This document shows positions 26,336-34,898 of a stretch of DNA of 64,000 bases, one piece after another (the first letter of the stretch is position 1; each line of letters starts with the position of its first letter). The translations under genes were made by a program, and so were the position numbers. The stretch is taken from assembly GCF_012927165.1 (NCBI RefSeq), contig NZ_JABBGA010000008.1:1-64000 (forward strand). The letters run 5' to 3'. The notes under the pieces were generated by a model. It did no database searches. It was given only the letters and a program-made list of their open reading frames with translations, and was not told where the DNA came from. The DNA is from Zoogloea dura. GTDB taxonomy: Bacteria > Pseudomonadota > Gammaproteobacteria > Burkholderiales > Rhodocyclaceae.

Positions 26336-27889
26336 TCAGTGGGCGGCGTCCGCCGGGGCGCCGGCAGGGCGGCTGTGGATCGGATGGGTCAGCCAGATGG
26401 TGGCCAGCAAGGCCAGGAACAGCCACCCCGACAGCCAGAACACATCGTTCACCGCCAGGGAAAAGGCCTGCACGATCACCTCCCGTTCCAGCAAGGCCAG
26501 CCCGCGGGTCAGGTCCAGCCCCTGGCCCTGCAGGCTGTTCAGCACTTGCCCGGCGAGTGGATTGTCGGGGGCGATGCGTGCCGCCAGGTGTTCGTGATGC
26601 AGGGCCGCGCGGCGCTCCCACAGGGTGGTCATCAAGGATGCGCCAAAGGCGCCGAAGGTGATCCGCACGAAGTTGGAGACACCTGAGGCCGACGGGATCC
26701 GCTCCATGGGCAGGCCCGACAGGACGATCGACACCAGCGGGATGAAGAAGCAGGCCATCGCGATACCCTGGATCACCTGGGGGATCACCACGTCCACCGG
26801 GGCGATGCCGGTGGAGAAGCCCGAGCGCATGAAGGACACCAGGGCAAACACCAGGAAGGCCACGGTGGCGATGCGGCGCGGATCGGAGCGCGGCAGGATC
26901 TTGCCGATGAAGGGTGACAGCAGCAGCGCCAGCAGGCCGATCGGCGCCGTCACCAGGCCGGCCCAGGTCGCCGTGTAGCCCATGAACTGCTGCAGCCACA
27001 GCGGCATCACCACCACGGTGCCGAAGAACACCCCGTAGCCGGTGGCCAGGGCGATCACGCCGAACAGGAAGTTGGGGCGCGCGAACAGGGTCAGGTCCAC
27101 CACCGGATGGTTCTCGGTCAGTTCCCAGGCGACGAACAGCGCAAAGCCGACCGCGGCCACCACGGCCAGGGCGATGATCTCGCCGGAGGCGAACCAGTCC
27201 AGCTCCTTGCCCTTGTCGAGCATGATCTGCAGGGCGCCGACCCATACCACCAGCAGGACCAGCCCCACCTTGTCGATGGGTAGCTTGCGGGTGGGGGATT
27301 CACGGTGCTTGAGGAGCTGCCAGCTGACCCAGGCCGCGGCCAGGCCCACCGGCCCATTGATGTAGAAGATCCAGGGCCAGGACAGGTTGTCCGACAGCCA
27401 GCCGCCGAGGATGGGCCCCATCACCGGCGCCACCAGGGTGGTCATCGACCACATCGCCAGCGCCATGCCGGCCTTCTCGCGGGGGTAGGTCTGCAGCAGC
27501 AGGGACTGGGACAGGGGAATCATCGGGCCGGCCACGGCACCCTGCAGCACCCGGGCGGCGATGAGCATCTCCAGGCTGGTGGCCATGCCGCACAGCAGCG
27601 AGGCGATCACGAACAGCACCACCGAGCTGACGAACAGGCGGACCTGGCCAAAGCGCTGGCTGAGCCAGCCGGTGAGCGGTACGGCGATGGCGTTGGCCAC
27701 GCCGAAGGAGGTGATGACCCAGGTGCCCTGGTTGGGGCTGACGCCCAGGTCGCCGGCGATATTGGGCAGGGACACGTTGGCGATGGTCGTGTCCAGCACG
27801 TTCATGAAGGTCGCCAGGGACAGGGCGACGGTGGCAAGGCGCCGGGCCCCCGGTTCAAGGGGGGGCAGTGCGGAGGCAGGGCCGGCCAT
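26336..27889 (-). CDS. emrB: Multidrug efflux MFS transporter, DHA2 family (EmrB-like)
   Basis: This 517-residue inner-membrane drug:proton antiporter has about 14 membrane helices. Motif A-like and motif C-like elements appear as GWLSQRFGQVRLF and GPILGGWLSD, and the start LATFMNVLDTTIANVSLPNI is the DHA2 helix 1 signature with its conserved aspartate. It should work with the adaptor (EmrA-like) and outer-membrane channel encoded just upstream on the same strand as a tripartite pump. It begins three bases after the adaptor gene. Confidence 0.92.
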   Translation of the reverse strand: MAGPASALPPLEPGARRLATVALSLATFMNVLDTTIANVSLPNIAGDLGVSPNQGTWVITSFGVANAIAVPLTGWLSQRFGQVRLFVSSVVLFVIASLLCGMATSLEMLIAARVLQGAVAGPMIPLSQSLLLQTYPREKAGMALAMWSMTTLVAPVMGPILGGWLSDNLSWPWIFYINGPVGLAAAWVSWQLLKHRESPTRKLPIDKVGLVLLVVWVGALQIMLDKGKELDWFASGEIIALAVVAAVGFALFVAWELTENHPVVDLTLFARPNFLFGVIALATGYGVFFGTVVVMPLWLQQFMGYTATWAGLVTAPIGLLALLLSPFIGKILPRSDPRRIATVAFLVFALVSFMRSGFSTGIAPVDVVIPQVIQGIAMACFFIPLVSIVLSGLPMERIPSASGVSNFVRITFGAFGASLMTTLWERRAALHHEHLAARIAPDNPLAGQVLNSLQGQGLDLTRGLALLEREVIVQAFSLAVNDVFWLSGWLFLALLATIWLTHPIHSRPAGAPADAAH

Positions 27890-27892
27890 GGT

Positions 27893-29140
27893 TCAGGCCC
27901 GGGTGCGCCGCGGGGCGGGCAGGGCCGCAGCGGGAGCGCCCGGCTCGGGGCGCAGCGGCAGGATGGCACCGCCTTCGCCGCTGTTCGCGCTGATGATCGC
28001 CTTGATGCGGGCCTGTGCAGCCTTGCCCAGATCGTCGAAGATCGTCGTCGAGGCCATTGGAGCCGTGGGGGCAGTACCCAGCGCGGCGGCCTTGCCGTCG
28101 CTGTCGCGGACGTCCACCTCCACCTGCATCGACAGGCCGATGCGCAGCGGGTGCTCGGCCAGTTCCTGCGGGTCGAGGGTGATCCGTACCGGCACCCGTT
28201 GCACCACCTTGATCCAGTTGCCGCTGGCGTTCTGGGCCGGCAGCAGGGCGAAGGCCGAACCGGTGCCTGCGGCCAGGCCGGCCACCTTGCCGTGGTATTC
28301 GACCCGGTTGCCGTAGAGGTCCGCGCTCAGGGTGACGGTCTGGCCGGCATGCATGTCGCGCAGCTGGCTTTCCTTGAAGTTGGCGTCCACCCAGACCTGC
28401 TCCAGCGGCACGACAGCCATCAGCGGTGCGCCGGCGGCCACGCGCTGGCCGACCTGCACGGCGCGGCGTGCCACCAGTCCGCCCACCGGGGCGGAGACGG
28501 CGGTGCGGGCCAGGGCCAGGAAGCTCTCTTCGACCCGCGTCGCGGCGCGCAGCACGCTGGGGTGGGTATCGATGCGTGCGCCCTGGGTTTGTACCCGGTT
28601 GATGGCCAGCTGTTCGCGGGCGGTCTGGAGGGCTGCTTCGGCAGCCCGCAGGGCGGCCCGGGCGTGTTCGATCTCCTCACCGGCCACCGCCCCGGTGCCC
28701 GCGATCTGCTGGCGTCGCTGCAGGTCGTCGCGGGCCTTGGCCAAGTCGGTTTCCTTCTGGCGGGCCGCGGCCTCGAGGGCGCCGCCGCCGGCGTAGAGGG
28801 CGCGCACCTCGCGGACCGTCTGGCCGAGCTGGGCTTCCGCCTGCTCCAGAGCCACCCGGGCATCGCTCGGATCGAGCCGGACCAGGGGCTGGCCGACCTT
28901 GACCAGCTGGGTGTCGTCGGCCTCGATAGCCACCACGGTGCCGGCCACCTGGGGGGTGATCTGAACCACGTTGCCGGCCACGTAGGCGTCGTCGGTGTGT
29001 TCCAGGAAGCGGCCGTGGGTGGCCCACCAGCCGCCCCAGGCGAGCCCGCCCAGGGCGGTGATGGCGGCGATGGCGAGGAGGCTGCGCTTGCGCTTGCTGT
29101 TGTGGACGGCTGCGGGATTGTCGGAGTTGGGAGTCGTCAT
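27893..29140 (-). CDS. emrA: Efflux adaptor, HlyD/EmrA membrane fusion protein
   Basis: This 415-residue periplasmic adaptor has a short cytoplasmic head, one membrane helix (about 18-40), a lipoyl half-motif (HTDDAYVAGNVVQITPQVAG), a long coiled-coil hairpin, and beta-barrel domains. This is the EmrA/HlyD architecture that bridges the MFS pump and the outer-membrane channel. The ATG at 29140 was chosen because it precedes the basic residues before the membrane helix. The C-terminal tail is unusually rich in Ala, Pro and Arg. Confidence 0.92.
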   Translation of the reverse strand: MTTPNSDNPAAVHNSKRKRSLLAIAAITALGGLAWGGWWATHGRFLEHTDDAYVAGNVVQITPQVAGTVVAIEADDTQLVKVGQPLVRLDPSDARVALEQAEAQLGQTVREVRALYAGGGALEAAARQKETDLAKARDDLQRRQQIAGTGAVAGEEIEHARAALRAAEAALQTAREQLAINRVQTQGARIDTHPSVLRAATRVEESFLALARTAVSAPVGGLVARRAVQVGQRVAAGAPLMAVVPLEQVWVDANFKESQLRDMHAGQTVTLSADLYGNRVEYHGKVAGLAAGTGSAFALLPAQNASGNWIKVVQRVPVRITLDPQELAEHPLRIGLSMQVEVDVRDSDGKAAALGTAPTAPMASTTIFDDLGKAAQARIKAIISANSGEGGAILPLRPEPGAPAAALPAPRRTRA

Positions 29141-29174
29141 GGTCCTGTTCCTTCGGGCGGGATCAGTGGGGGGC

Positions 29175-30599
29175 TCAGTGAAGGGCGGAGGGCGCCGGCA
29201 GGGTGCCGCCGCCCAGGGCACGGGCGAGGGAGGCGCTGGCTTCGAGCTGCCGGCTGCGCAGGTCGGCGCTCAGCCTGCGTTGGGCCAGCAGCGGTGTTTC
29301 CGCTGCCAGGACTGCGGTGTAAGGGGTCAGGCCGGCCCGGTAGCGGGTCTCGGTGAGGCGCCAGGCCTCTTCGTAGCGGCTCAGCGCGACCTGCTGCTCG
29401 CGGGCTTCGGCGGCGGCGCCGCGCCAGTCGCTGAGAGCATCGGCAACTTCCTGCAAGGCGCCCAGCAGGGTGCTGTTGTACTGGGCAATGGCGGCATCCT
29501 GGTCGGCGTGGCGGCTGGCCAGGCCGGCGCGCAGGCGGCCGCTGTCGAACACCGGCAGGTGCAGAGCTGGGCCTGCGCCAATGATCCGGCTGCCGCCTTC
29601 GGCGAGGTTGGACAGGCCGAGGGACTGCAGGCCGATGAAGGCATTCAGGTTGATGTTGGGGTAGAACTCGGCCCGCGCCGCATCGCTGTCACGCTGGCTG
29701 GCTTCGACCCGCCAGCGCTGGGCGACCACGTCCGGGCGGCGACCGAGCAGGTCGGCGGGCAGGCTGTCGGGCAGGCGGGCTGCGGCAGCTGCTGCGATGG
29801 CCGGAGGGGTGAGGTCCAGGCCGGCATCCGGCCCCTGCCCGACGAGGGCCGCCAGTTGGTGGCGTACGGCATCGAGCTGGGTGTCGAGGGCCCGCCTTTC
29901 GGCCTGGGCGGCGGCAATGCTCCCCGCGGCCTGCAGGGTCTCGGCGTTGTTGTCGAGGCCGGCCTTGTGGCGCAGCCTGACCAGATCCTGCAGCTTCTCC
30001 CGCTGGCGCACGGTGGCCTCGGCCACGTCGCGCAAGTGGTGCAGGCGGTCGAACTGCAGATAGGCCTGGGTGACTGCGCCGGCCAGGGCCAGCCGTGTGC
30101 CGGCCGCCTCTGCTTCGGCGGCCCGGCCACGGCCCAGGGCGGCGTCCAGGGCGGCCCGGTTGCGGCCCCACAGGTCCAGCTCCAGGCTGAGATCTAGGGC
30201 GGCGCGGTTGATGCTGGTGTAGCCGCCGGCGAGGCTCGGCGGGTAGATGTAGTTGCCGGACAGGCGCTGCCGGCTGCTCTCGGCATTGGCAGAGACTTGC
30301 GGGCCGTCGCTTGCCGCGACGGCGCCAGCCTGGGCGCGGGCCTTGTCGATGCGGGCCTGGGCCAGGGCGAGTCCGGGGTTGTCGCGCAGGGCGCGGTCCA
30401 CAAGGCGATTCAGCTGCGGGTCGCCATAGGCGGTCCACCAGTTGGCGACCGGCCAGTCCGCTCCGGGCGTGCCAAGGCTGCGGGCGGCGGCGAGGGACGC
30501 CGGCTGGGTGGCCTGCAGGCGGGAGGCCAGGCCGGCAGGGTTGGCGCAGGCGCCCAGCAGGGCGCTCAGGGCAATCAGGACGGCGGAGCGATGGCGCAT
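29175..30599 (-). CDS. Outer-membrane efflux lipoprotein, NodT/TolC family
   Basis: This 474-residue outer-membrane channel has a lipoprotein signal ending in LLGAC. It then has the two tandem outer-membrane efflux repeats with long alpha-helical barrel segments; GVDWPVANWW-type residues near the start and NLTPPAIAA-like regions fit the NodT family. It supplies the exit duct for the EmrAB-like pump encoded 34 bases downstream. A MarR-like operator copy and a terminator lie upstream. Confidence 0.9.
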   Translation of the reverse strand: MRHRSAVLIALSALLGACANPAGLASRLQATQPASLAAARSLGTPGADWPVANWWTAYGDPQLNRLVDRALRDNPGLALAQARIDKARAQAGAVAASDGPQVSANAESSRQRLSGNYIYPPSLAGGYTSINRAALDLSLELDLWGRNRAALDAALGRGRAAEAEAAGTRLALAGAVTQAYLQFDRLHHLRDVAEATVRQREKLQDLVRLRHKAGLDNNAETLQAAGSIAAAQAERRALDTQLDAVRHQLAALVGQGPDAGLDLTPPAIAAAAAARLPDSLPADLLGRRPDVVAQRWRVEASQRDSDAARAEFYPNINLNAFIGLQSLGLSNLAEGGSRIIGAGPALHLPVFDSGRLRAGLASRHADQDAAIAQYNSTLLGALQEVADALSDWRGAAAEAREQQVALSRYEEAWRLTETRYRAGLTPYTAVLAAETPLLAQRRLSADLRSRQLEASASLARALGGGTLPAPSALH

Positions 30600-30636
30600 G
30601 CGGTTTTCCTGTTCTGGGCTGAGACTGCCTGTGCTG

Positions 30637-30652
30637 TATCTGCCAAGGCAGT
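30637..30652 (-). promoter_or_regulatory. Second MarR-type operator-like site upstream of the pump genes
   Basis: On the plus strand the sequence reads TATCTGCCAAGGCAGT. It matches 13 of 16 positions of the core of the site upstream of marR (TATCTGCTTAAGCAGT, read on the minus strand). It lies 38 bases before the outer-membrane channel gene. Binding by the MarR protein is inferred. Confidence 0.5.
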
Positions 30653-30662
30653 TAAATGTCGC

Positions 30663-30686
30663 AAAAAATGCGGCGCGCGACGCCGC
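30663..30686 (-). terminator. Intrinsic terminator between marR and the pump genes
   Basis: On the minus strand, arms gcggcg and cgccgc enclose a five-base loop and are followed by A then six T residues. It may end the marR transcript, so the pump genes may depend on their own promoter or on readthrough. Confidence 0.65.
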
Positions 30687-30714
30687 TTCCTTCGGCCTTG
30701 CAGCCAGTGTCCGG

Positions 30715-31197
30715 TCAGTCTCCGCGACGCTCCAGGTTATCGAGGATGCGGCGGAGGAGGTGCTTCAACTGGCTTACCTCGGCGTCGGAAAAGTCCTTCA
30801 GGGCCAGGTTGAGGGCTTCGACCACCCGGGGAACGAGGTCGGGCAGCAGGGCCTGTCCGTTTTCGGTGACCTGGAGCTGGACCACGCGGCGGTCGGTGGT
30901 GCTGCGTTCGCGGCGGATCAGGTCCTTCTCTTCCAGGCGGTCGAGCATGCGGGTCATGGAGCCGGTGTCGCAGCCCGTGCATTTGCACAGGGCGGTGGCT
31001 GTCTCGCCGTTGTGCATGGCGATCTGCTTGAGTACCGCCCACTGGGCCGTGGTGATGCCGAACTCATTGATGCGCTCGTCGATGGCCTGGCTGATGCGCA
31101 TCTTCACCTGGTGGGTGAGGAAGCCGATGCTCTCGTCCTGGCTGTAGTTGTCGACGGTATAGGGCGCGCTGGCACCCGGATCACGGATATCGGACAT
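30715..31197 (-). CDS. MarR family transcriptional regulator of the efflux operon
   Basis: This 160-residue winged-helix dimer resembles MarR/EmrR. The recognition region lies around TALCKCTGCDTGSMTRMLDR and the wing carries RRERSTTDRRVVQLQVT. Two cysteines in CKCTGC next to the DNA-binding helix could make it redox- or electrophile-sensitive; that is inference. It probably represses itself and the downstream pump genes. A 31-bp palindrome covers its own promoter. The ATG at 31197 gives the usual N-terminal length. Confidence 0.87.
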   Translation of the reverse strand: MSDIRDPGASAPYTVDNYSQDESIGFLTHQVKMRISQAIDERINEFGITTAQWAVLKQIAMHNGETATALCKCTGCDTGSMTRMLDRLEEKDLIRRERSTTDRRVVQLQVTENGQALLPDLVPRVVEALNLALKDFSDAEVSQLKHLLRRILDNLERRGD

Positions 31198-31206
31198 TAT
31201 TGGTCT

Positions 31207-31237
31207 GGTCAATTACTGCTTAAGCAGATAATTGACC
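31207..31237. promoter_or_regulatory. MarR operator-like palindrome
   Basis: Arms ggtcaatta and taattgacc flank a central tgcttaagca, making a nearly perfect 31-bp dyad. It lies 10 bases before the marR start and overlaps hexamers resembling TTGGTC and TAATTG on the minus strand, so occupancy would block the promoter. Confidence 0.7.
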
Positions 31238-31280
31238 AAAACGAAGGACGCTGTCAAGCGCCCTTCGCATCCTGCGCGCT

Positions 31281-32396
31281 TCAGCCCAGTTGGGTGATGG
31301 CCGGCAGATATTTCTTGCCCAAGGCGTCGGCGACCTGAGGATGGGTGATATTGCCGTTGCAGACATTGAGGCCGGCGCGCAGGCCCGCATCGTCCTTGAG
31401 TGCCTCCTTCCACCCCTTGTCGGCCAGGGCCAGCACATAGGGCAGGGTGGCAGCATTGAGGGCGTAGGTGGCGGTGCGGGCCACGGCCCCGGGCATGTTG
31501 GAGACGCAGTAATGCACGATGCCGTCCACCAGGTAGGTGGGGTCGGCGTGGGTGGTGGGGCGGGAGGTTTCAAAGCAGCCGCCCTGGTCAATGGCCACGT
31601 CCACGATCACCGCTCCGGGCTTCATGGAGGCCAGCATGGCACGGGTCACCAGCTTGGGGGCGGTGGCACCGGGGATCAGCACCGCGCCGATGACCAGGTC
31701 GGCTTGCAGGACCAGGCGTTCGATGGCGTCCTGGGTAGCGTAGAGGGTCTTGACCCGGCCACCATACACTTCGTCCAGGTGGCGCAGCACCGCCAGGGAT
31801 TTGTCCAGGATGGTCACGTCGGCACCCATGCCGACGGCGGTGTGGGCCGCATTGTTGCCCACCGTGCCGCCGCCGAGGATGACCACCCGGCCCGGCTCTA
31901 CGCCCGGCACGCCGCCCAGCAGCACGCCACGGCCGCCGTGGGATTTCTCGAGGGCGGAGGCGCCGGCATGGATGCTCATGCGGCCCGCCACTTCCGACAT
32001 GGGGGCCAGCAGGGGCAGCCCGCCGCCGGGGGCGGTGACCGTTTCGTAGGCGATGGCTGTTGCGCCACTGACCAGGATCTCCTCGGCTTGGCCCGGGTCG
32101 GGCGCCAAGTGCAGGTAGGTGAACAGGACGTGGTGGGGCTTGAGGCGGGCGCGTTCTTCCCGCAGGGGCTCCTTGACCTTGACGATCAGGGTGGCGGCCT
32201 CGAAGACTTCCGCCGCGCTCAGGGCGATCCGGGCACCGGCCCGTTCGTAGTCACTGTCGCTGGCACCGATGCCATGCCCGGCGCCGGACTCGACCCACAC
32301 CTCGTGGCCGTGGGCGATGGCCTCGCGCACCGCGCCGGGGGTCAGGCCAACTCGATATTCGTGGTTCTTGGTTTCCCGGGGGACGCCGATTTTCAT
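31281..32396 (-). CDS. ald: Alanine dehydrogenase
   Basis: This 371-residue enzyme interconverts L-alanine and pyruvate plus ammonia with NAD. It has the N-terminal substrate domain ([20 protein letters not shown], with the catalytic lysine in the usual region) and the Rossmann motif [21 protein letters not shown]. Family landmarks MSEVAGRMS and DVAIDQGGC are present. The length is typical. It is divergent from the BtuF-like gene and lies upstream of marR on the same strand without an obvious link. Confidence 0.95.
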   Translation of the reverse strand: MKIGVPRETKNHEYRVGLTPGAVREAIAHGHEVWVESGAGHGIGASDSDYERAGARIALSAAEVFEAATLIVKVKEPLREERARLKPHHVLFTYLHLAPDPGQAEEILVSGATAIAYETVTAPGGGLPLLAPMSEVAGRMSIHAGASALEKSHGGRGVLLGGVPGVEPGRVVILGGGTVGNNAAHTAVGMGADVTILDKSLAVLRHLDEVYGGRVKTLYATQDAIERLVLQADLVIGAVLIPGATAPKLVTRAMLASMKPGAVIVDVAIDQGGCFETSRPTTHADPTYLVDGIVHYCVSNMPGAVARTATYALNAATLPYVLALADKGWKEALKDDAGLRAGLNVCNGNITHPQVADALGKKYLPAITQLG

Positions 32397-32496
32397 GATT
32401 CTCTCCGTAGCTGATAGGGCCGCTCCGTGCCCGGTGGAAGTATGCGCCGGATGCGCCAGACTCCACTAACGGCGCGGGTCTTGAGATACTTTGGGA

Positions 32497-33333
32497 ATGA
32501 TGATCGAAAATCCTGAAGATGTCCTCGTGGACGCGGCCGGACAGCGCCATGCCCCTTTTGCCGGCGATGCCCGCATCGTGTCCCTGGTGCCGTCCCTGAC
32601 CGAGCTGGTGTGTGATCTGGGGCTGGCGCCGAGCCTGGTGGGGCGGACTGGCTTCTGCGTGCATCCGCGTGAGGTGCTGAAGGGTGTGACCAAGGTGGGC
32701 GGCACCAAGGACGTGAACCTGGAGCGCCTGCGGGCCCTGGAGGCCACCCATGTGATCGTCAATATCGACGAGAACCGAAAGGAGTGCGTCGAGGAGATCG
32801 CCCGTTGGGTGCCCCACGTGATCGTGACCCACCCTTGCATGCCGGAGGACAACCTGGCGGTGTACCGGCTGTTTGGTGCGCTGTTCGGGCGCCAGGCCGA
32901 GGCGGCGGGCCTGGTGGCCGGGCTGGAGGCTGCGTTGGCGGACGCCCGCGCGACGGGGGCCTGCCTGCCTCCCGAGAAGGTGCTCTACCTGATCTGGCGG
33001 GAGCCCTGGATGAGTGTGGCGCGGAGCACCTACATTTCGGCCACGCTGGCGACTGTGGGCTGGGAAACCTGGCCGGCGGGGGATGAGCCGCGTTATCCGG
33101 CCTTCGAATGGGACGCCCCCTGGCTGGCCGGTGTGGAGCGCGTCTTCCTGTCGTCCGAGCCCTACCGCTTCCAGGCCCGGCATGTCGCCGAGGTGGCTGC
33201 CCTGGCGGGCCGGCCGGCGGTGCTGATCGATGGCGAGATGGCCTCGTGGTACGGCAGCCGGGCGGTGGAGGGGCTGCGTTATCTGTCGCACCTGCGACGC
33301 CAGCTGGCAGGCTTTGCGCCCGGGCCGCAATAA
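32497..33333 (+). CDS. Helical-backbone metal receptor (BtuF/TroA-like binding protein) without signal peptide
   Basis: This 278-residue protein has the fold of cobalamin and siderophore binding proteins: RIVSLVPSLTELVCDLGLAP, a GGTKDVNLERLRALEATHVI segment, then a backbone helix and a second lobe (LYLIWREPWMS). Periplasmic family members carry a signal peptide, but none is present whether translation starts at ATG 32497 or 32500 or at TTG 32491. It is therefore predicted to be cytoplasmic, and no ABC transporter is adjacent. A cobalamin-related function would suit the nearby mutase genes but is not shown. Confidence 0.78.
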   Translation: MMIENPEDVLVDAAGQRHAPFAGDARIVSLVPSLTELVCDLGLAPSLVGRTGFCVHPREVLKGVTKVGGTKDVNLERLRALEATHVIVNIDENRKECVEEIARWVPHVIVTHPCMPEDNLAVYRLFGALFGRQAEAAGLVAGLEAALADARATGACLPPEKVLYLIWREPWMSVARSTYISATLATVGWETWPAGDEPRYPAFEWDAPWLAGVERVFLSSEPYRFQARHVAEVAALAGRPAVLIDGEMASWYGSRAVEGLRYLSHLRRQLAGFAPGPQ

Positions 33334-33334
33334 A

Positions 33335-33360
33335 CGACGCCCGCCGGTGAGCGGGCGTCG
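33335..33360. terminator. Hairpin between convergent genes, likely bidirectional terminator
   Basis: Arms cgacgcccgc and gcgggcgtcg enclose a six-base loop. On the minus strand it is followed by TTTATT, on the plus strand by no T-run. It separates the BtuF-like gene from mscS. Confidence 0.6.
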
Positions 33361-33390
33361 GTCGGGGAGGTCGGCGGCCGGGCTGTCGGG

Positions 33391-34209
33391 TCAGACCGGC
33401 TGGCGCAGCACCTGATGCGGCGCCGGGATCGGCCAGCCGTTGGCCGCGCCGACCTCGGCCAGGGCCTTGTTGGTATCGAAATAGACCTGCCAGTAGTGGT
33501 CGTTGTGGCAGTAGGGGCGCACCACCAGCTTGGTGCCGGCGGCGTTGAACTCGAGGATCTCCACGTCGGGGGCCGGATCCTTCAGCACGTTGGGGATCTG
33601 CACGATGCGGGCGCGGATCAGGGCCATGGCCTGCTGGGGATCGACGGCGTGGGCCAGCTGGGCGGTCAGGTCGACCCGGCGGGACGGGTTGAGCGTGTAA
33701 TTGACGATGTTGTCGGAGAACAGCTTGTTGTTGCCGACCGTGGTGCGTACGTTGTCCGGCTGGTCGATGGTGGTGGCGAACAGGCCGATCTCCCTGACGG
33801 TGCCGGTGATGCCGGCGCCGCTGATGAAATCGCCCACCTTGAAGGGCCGCAGGATGATCAGGAAGGCACCCGCCGCGAAGTTGGACAGCAGGCCGCTCCA
33901 GGCCACGCCGATGGCCACGCCGGCGGCGGCGATCAGGGCGGCGAAGCTGGTGGTCTCGATGCCGAACACCGACAGGATGACGATGACCAGCACGATCCGC
34001 ATGATGACGCGGAGGGTGGCTTCCACGTAGCGGACCAGGGTGGGCTCGACTTTCTGGCGGGTCATGCCGCGGCTCGACAGGTTGCCGATCAGGTTGATGG
34101 CCCAGCCACCGACGATCCACAGGGCGACGGCCCCGGCCAGTTTCCAGCCCAGGGGAATCAGGTAGGTGGTGACGAGGTTGGCGACGTCGAAACTCGTATC
34201 GATGGCCAT
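33391..34209 (-). CDS. Small-conductance mechanosensitive channel MscS family
   Basis: This 272-residue inner-membrane channel has three N-terminal helices. The pore helix contains the Gly/Ala pattern AALIAAAGVAIGVAWSGLLSNFAAG, and the cytoplasmic beta domain starts near RPFKVGDFISG. It releases ions under osmotic downshock. The length is close to E. coli MscS (286). The ATG at 34209 gives the expected start. Confidence 0.93.
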   Translation of the reverse strand: MAIDTSFDVANLVTTYLIPLGWKLAGAVALWIVGGWAINLIGNLSSRGMTRQKVEPTLVRYVEATLRVIMRIVLVIVILSVFGIETTSFAALIAAAGVAIGVAWSGLLSNFAAGAFLIILRPFKVGDFISGAGITGTVREIGLFATTIDQPDNVRTTVGNNKLFSDNIVNYTLNPSRRVDLTAQLAHAVDPQQAMALIRARIVQIPNVLKDPAPDVEILEFNAAGTKLVVRPYCHNDHYWQVYFDTNKALAEVGAANGWPIPAPHQVLRQPV

Positions 34210-34309
34210 GGGAGACTCCGGGGTAAGAGGGAACTCCAGTCTAGCGCCGGGACATAGCGCTGATGTGCATCGACTGTGAATGACTGTGAACTGGCGTGTT
34301 CCTTGGGGC

Positions 34310-34774
34310 TCAGGCCAGCAGGGCTTGCAGGCGCTCTGGTGTGAGGATCGCAAAACGGGCGGCGATCACGGGCCTGCGGCCGAGCTTGAGGACCAGCTTG
34401 TCGCGGCTGAGGAGTGCCCGGGCGCCACTGTCTCGGGCGACCTCGAGGAACTTCTGGTCATCCCGGTCCAGGCAGTTGGGGAGCTCACAGGCGTCCTCCG
34501 GTGGGGGGGCGGTCAGGGTGCAGCGGGCACGGTAGGCGCTGGCGATGGTCAGCTGCCTTTCCTCGGGCTGTTTGAACTGGGAATAGGCCAGGACCCGGGA
34601 CAGCTCCCCGAGGCAGTCTTCCCGGCTGAAGGGGCGCAGAGCACCGCTTTCGACGGCCTGCCGTAGGCGGACCAAGGCCGGGTCTTCGAACATCCACAGG
34701 GACAGGACGACATTGGTGTCGAGGACGACGGGGAAAGCGTCGGGCAAAGGGGCGTCGAGGGGGTAGGTGGCCAC
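34310..34774 (-). CDS. PIN domain protein (COG1569-type putative toxin)
   Basis: This 154-residue protein has the PIN ribonuclease fold: the first acidic residue in VVLDTNVVLSLW, a conserved glutamate in CLGELSRVL, and further acids in CLDRDDQKFLEVA. Such proteins are often toxins of VapBC-like pairs, but no antitoxin-sized partner lies beside it, so it may be a solitary nuclease. The start is GTG at 34774, as no ATG is suitably placed. Confidence 0.78.
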   Translation of the reverse strand: MATYPLDAPLPDAFPVVLDTNVVLSLWMFEDPALVRLRQAVESGALRPFSREDCLGELSRVLAYSQFKQPEERQLTIASAYRARCTLTAPPPEDACELPNCLDRDDQKFLEVARDSGARALLSRDKLVLKLGRRPVIAARFAILTPERLQALLA

Positions 34775-34852
34775 GGGGTCGGGGTGCTCGGGTTTCGGAG
34801 GTGGTTGATGCGGGAGAGGGGTAGGAAGACGGGAACAGGCAGAAGGGAAAGG

Positions 34853-34874
34853 AAAAAGGGGGCCGAAGCCCCCT
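34853..34874 (-). terminator. Intrinsic terminator after phaC
   Basis: On the minus strand, arms agggggc and gccccct enclose a ttcg tetraloop and are followed by five T residues, 25 bases after the phaC stop. Confidence 0.92.
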
Positions 34875-34898
34875 CGAACTGCATGCGGTCCCTGCGGA

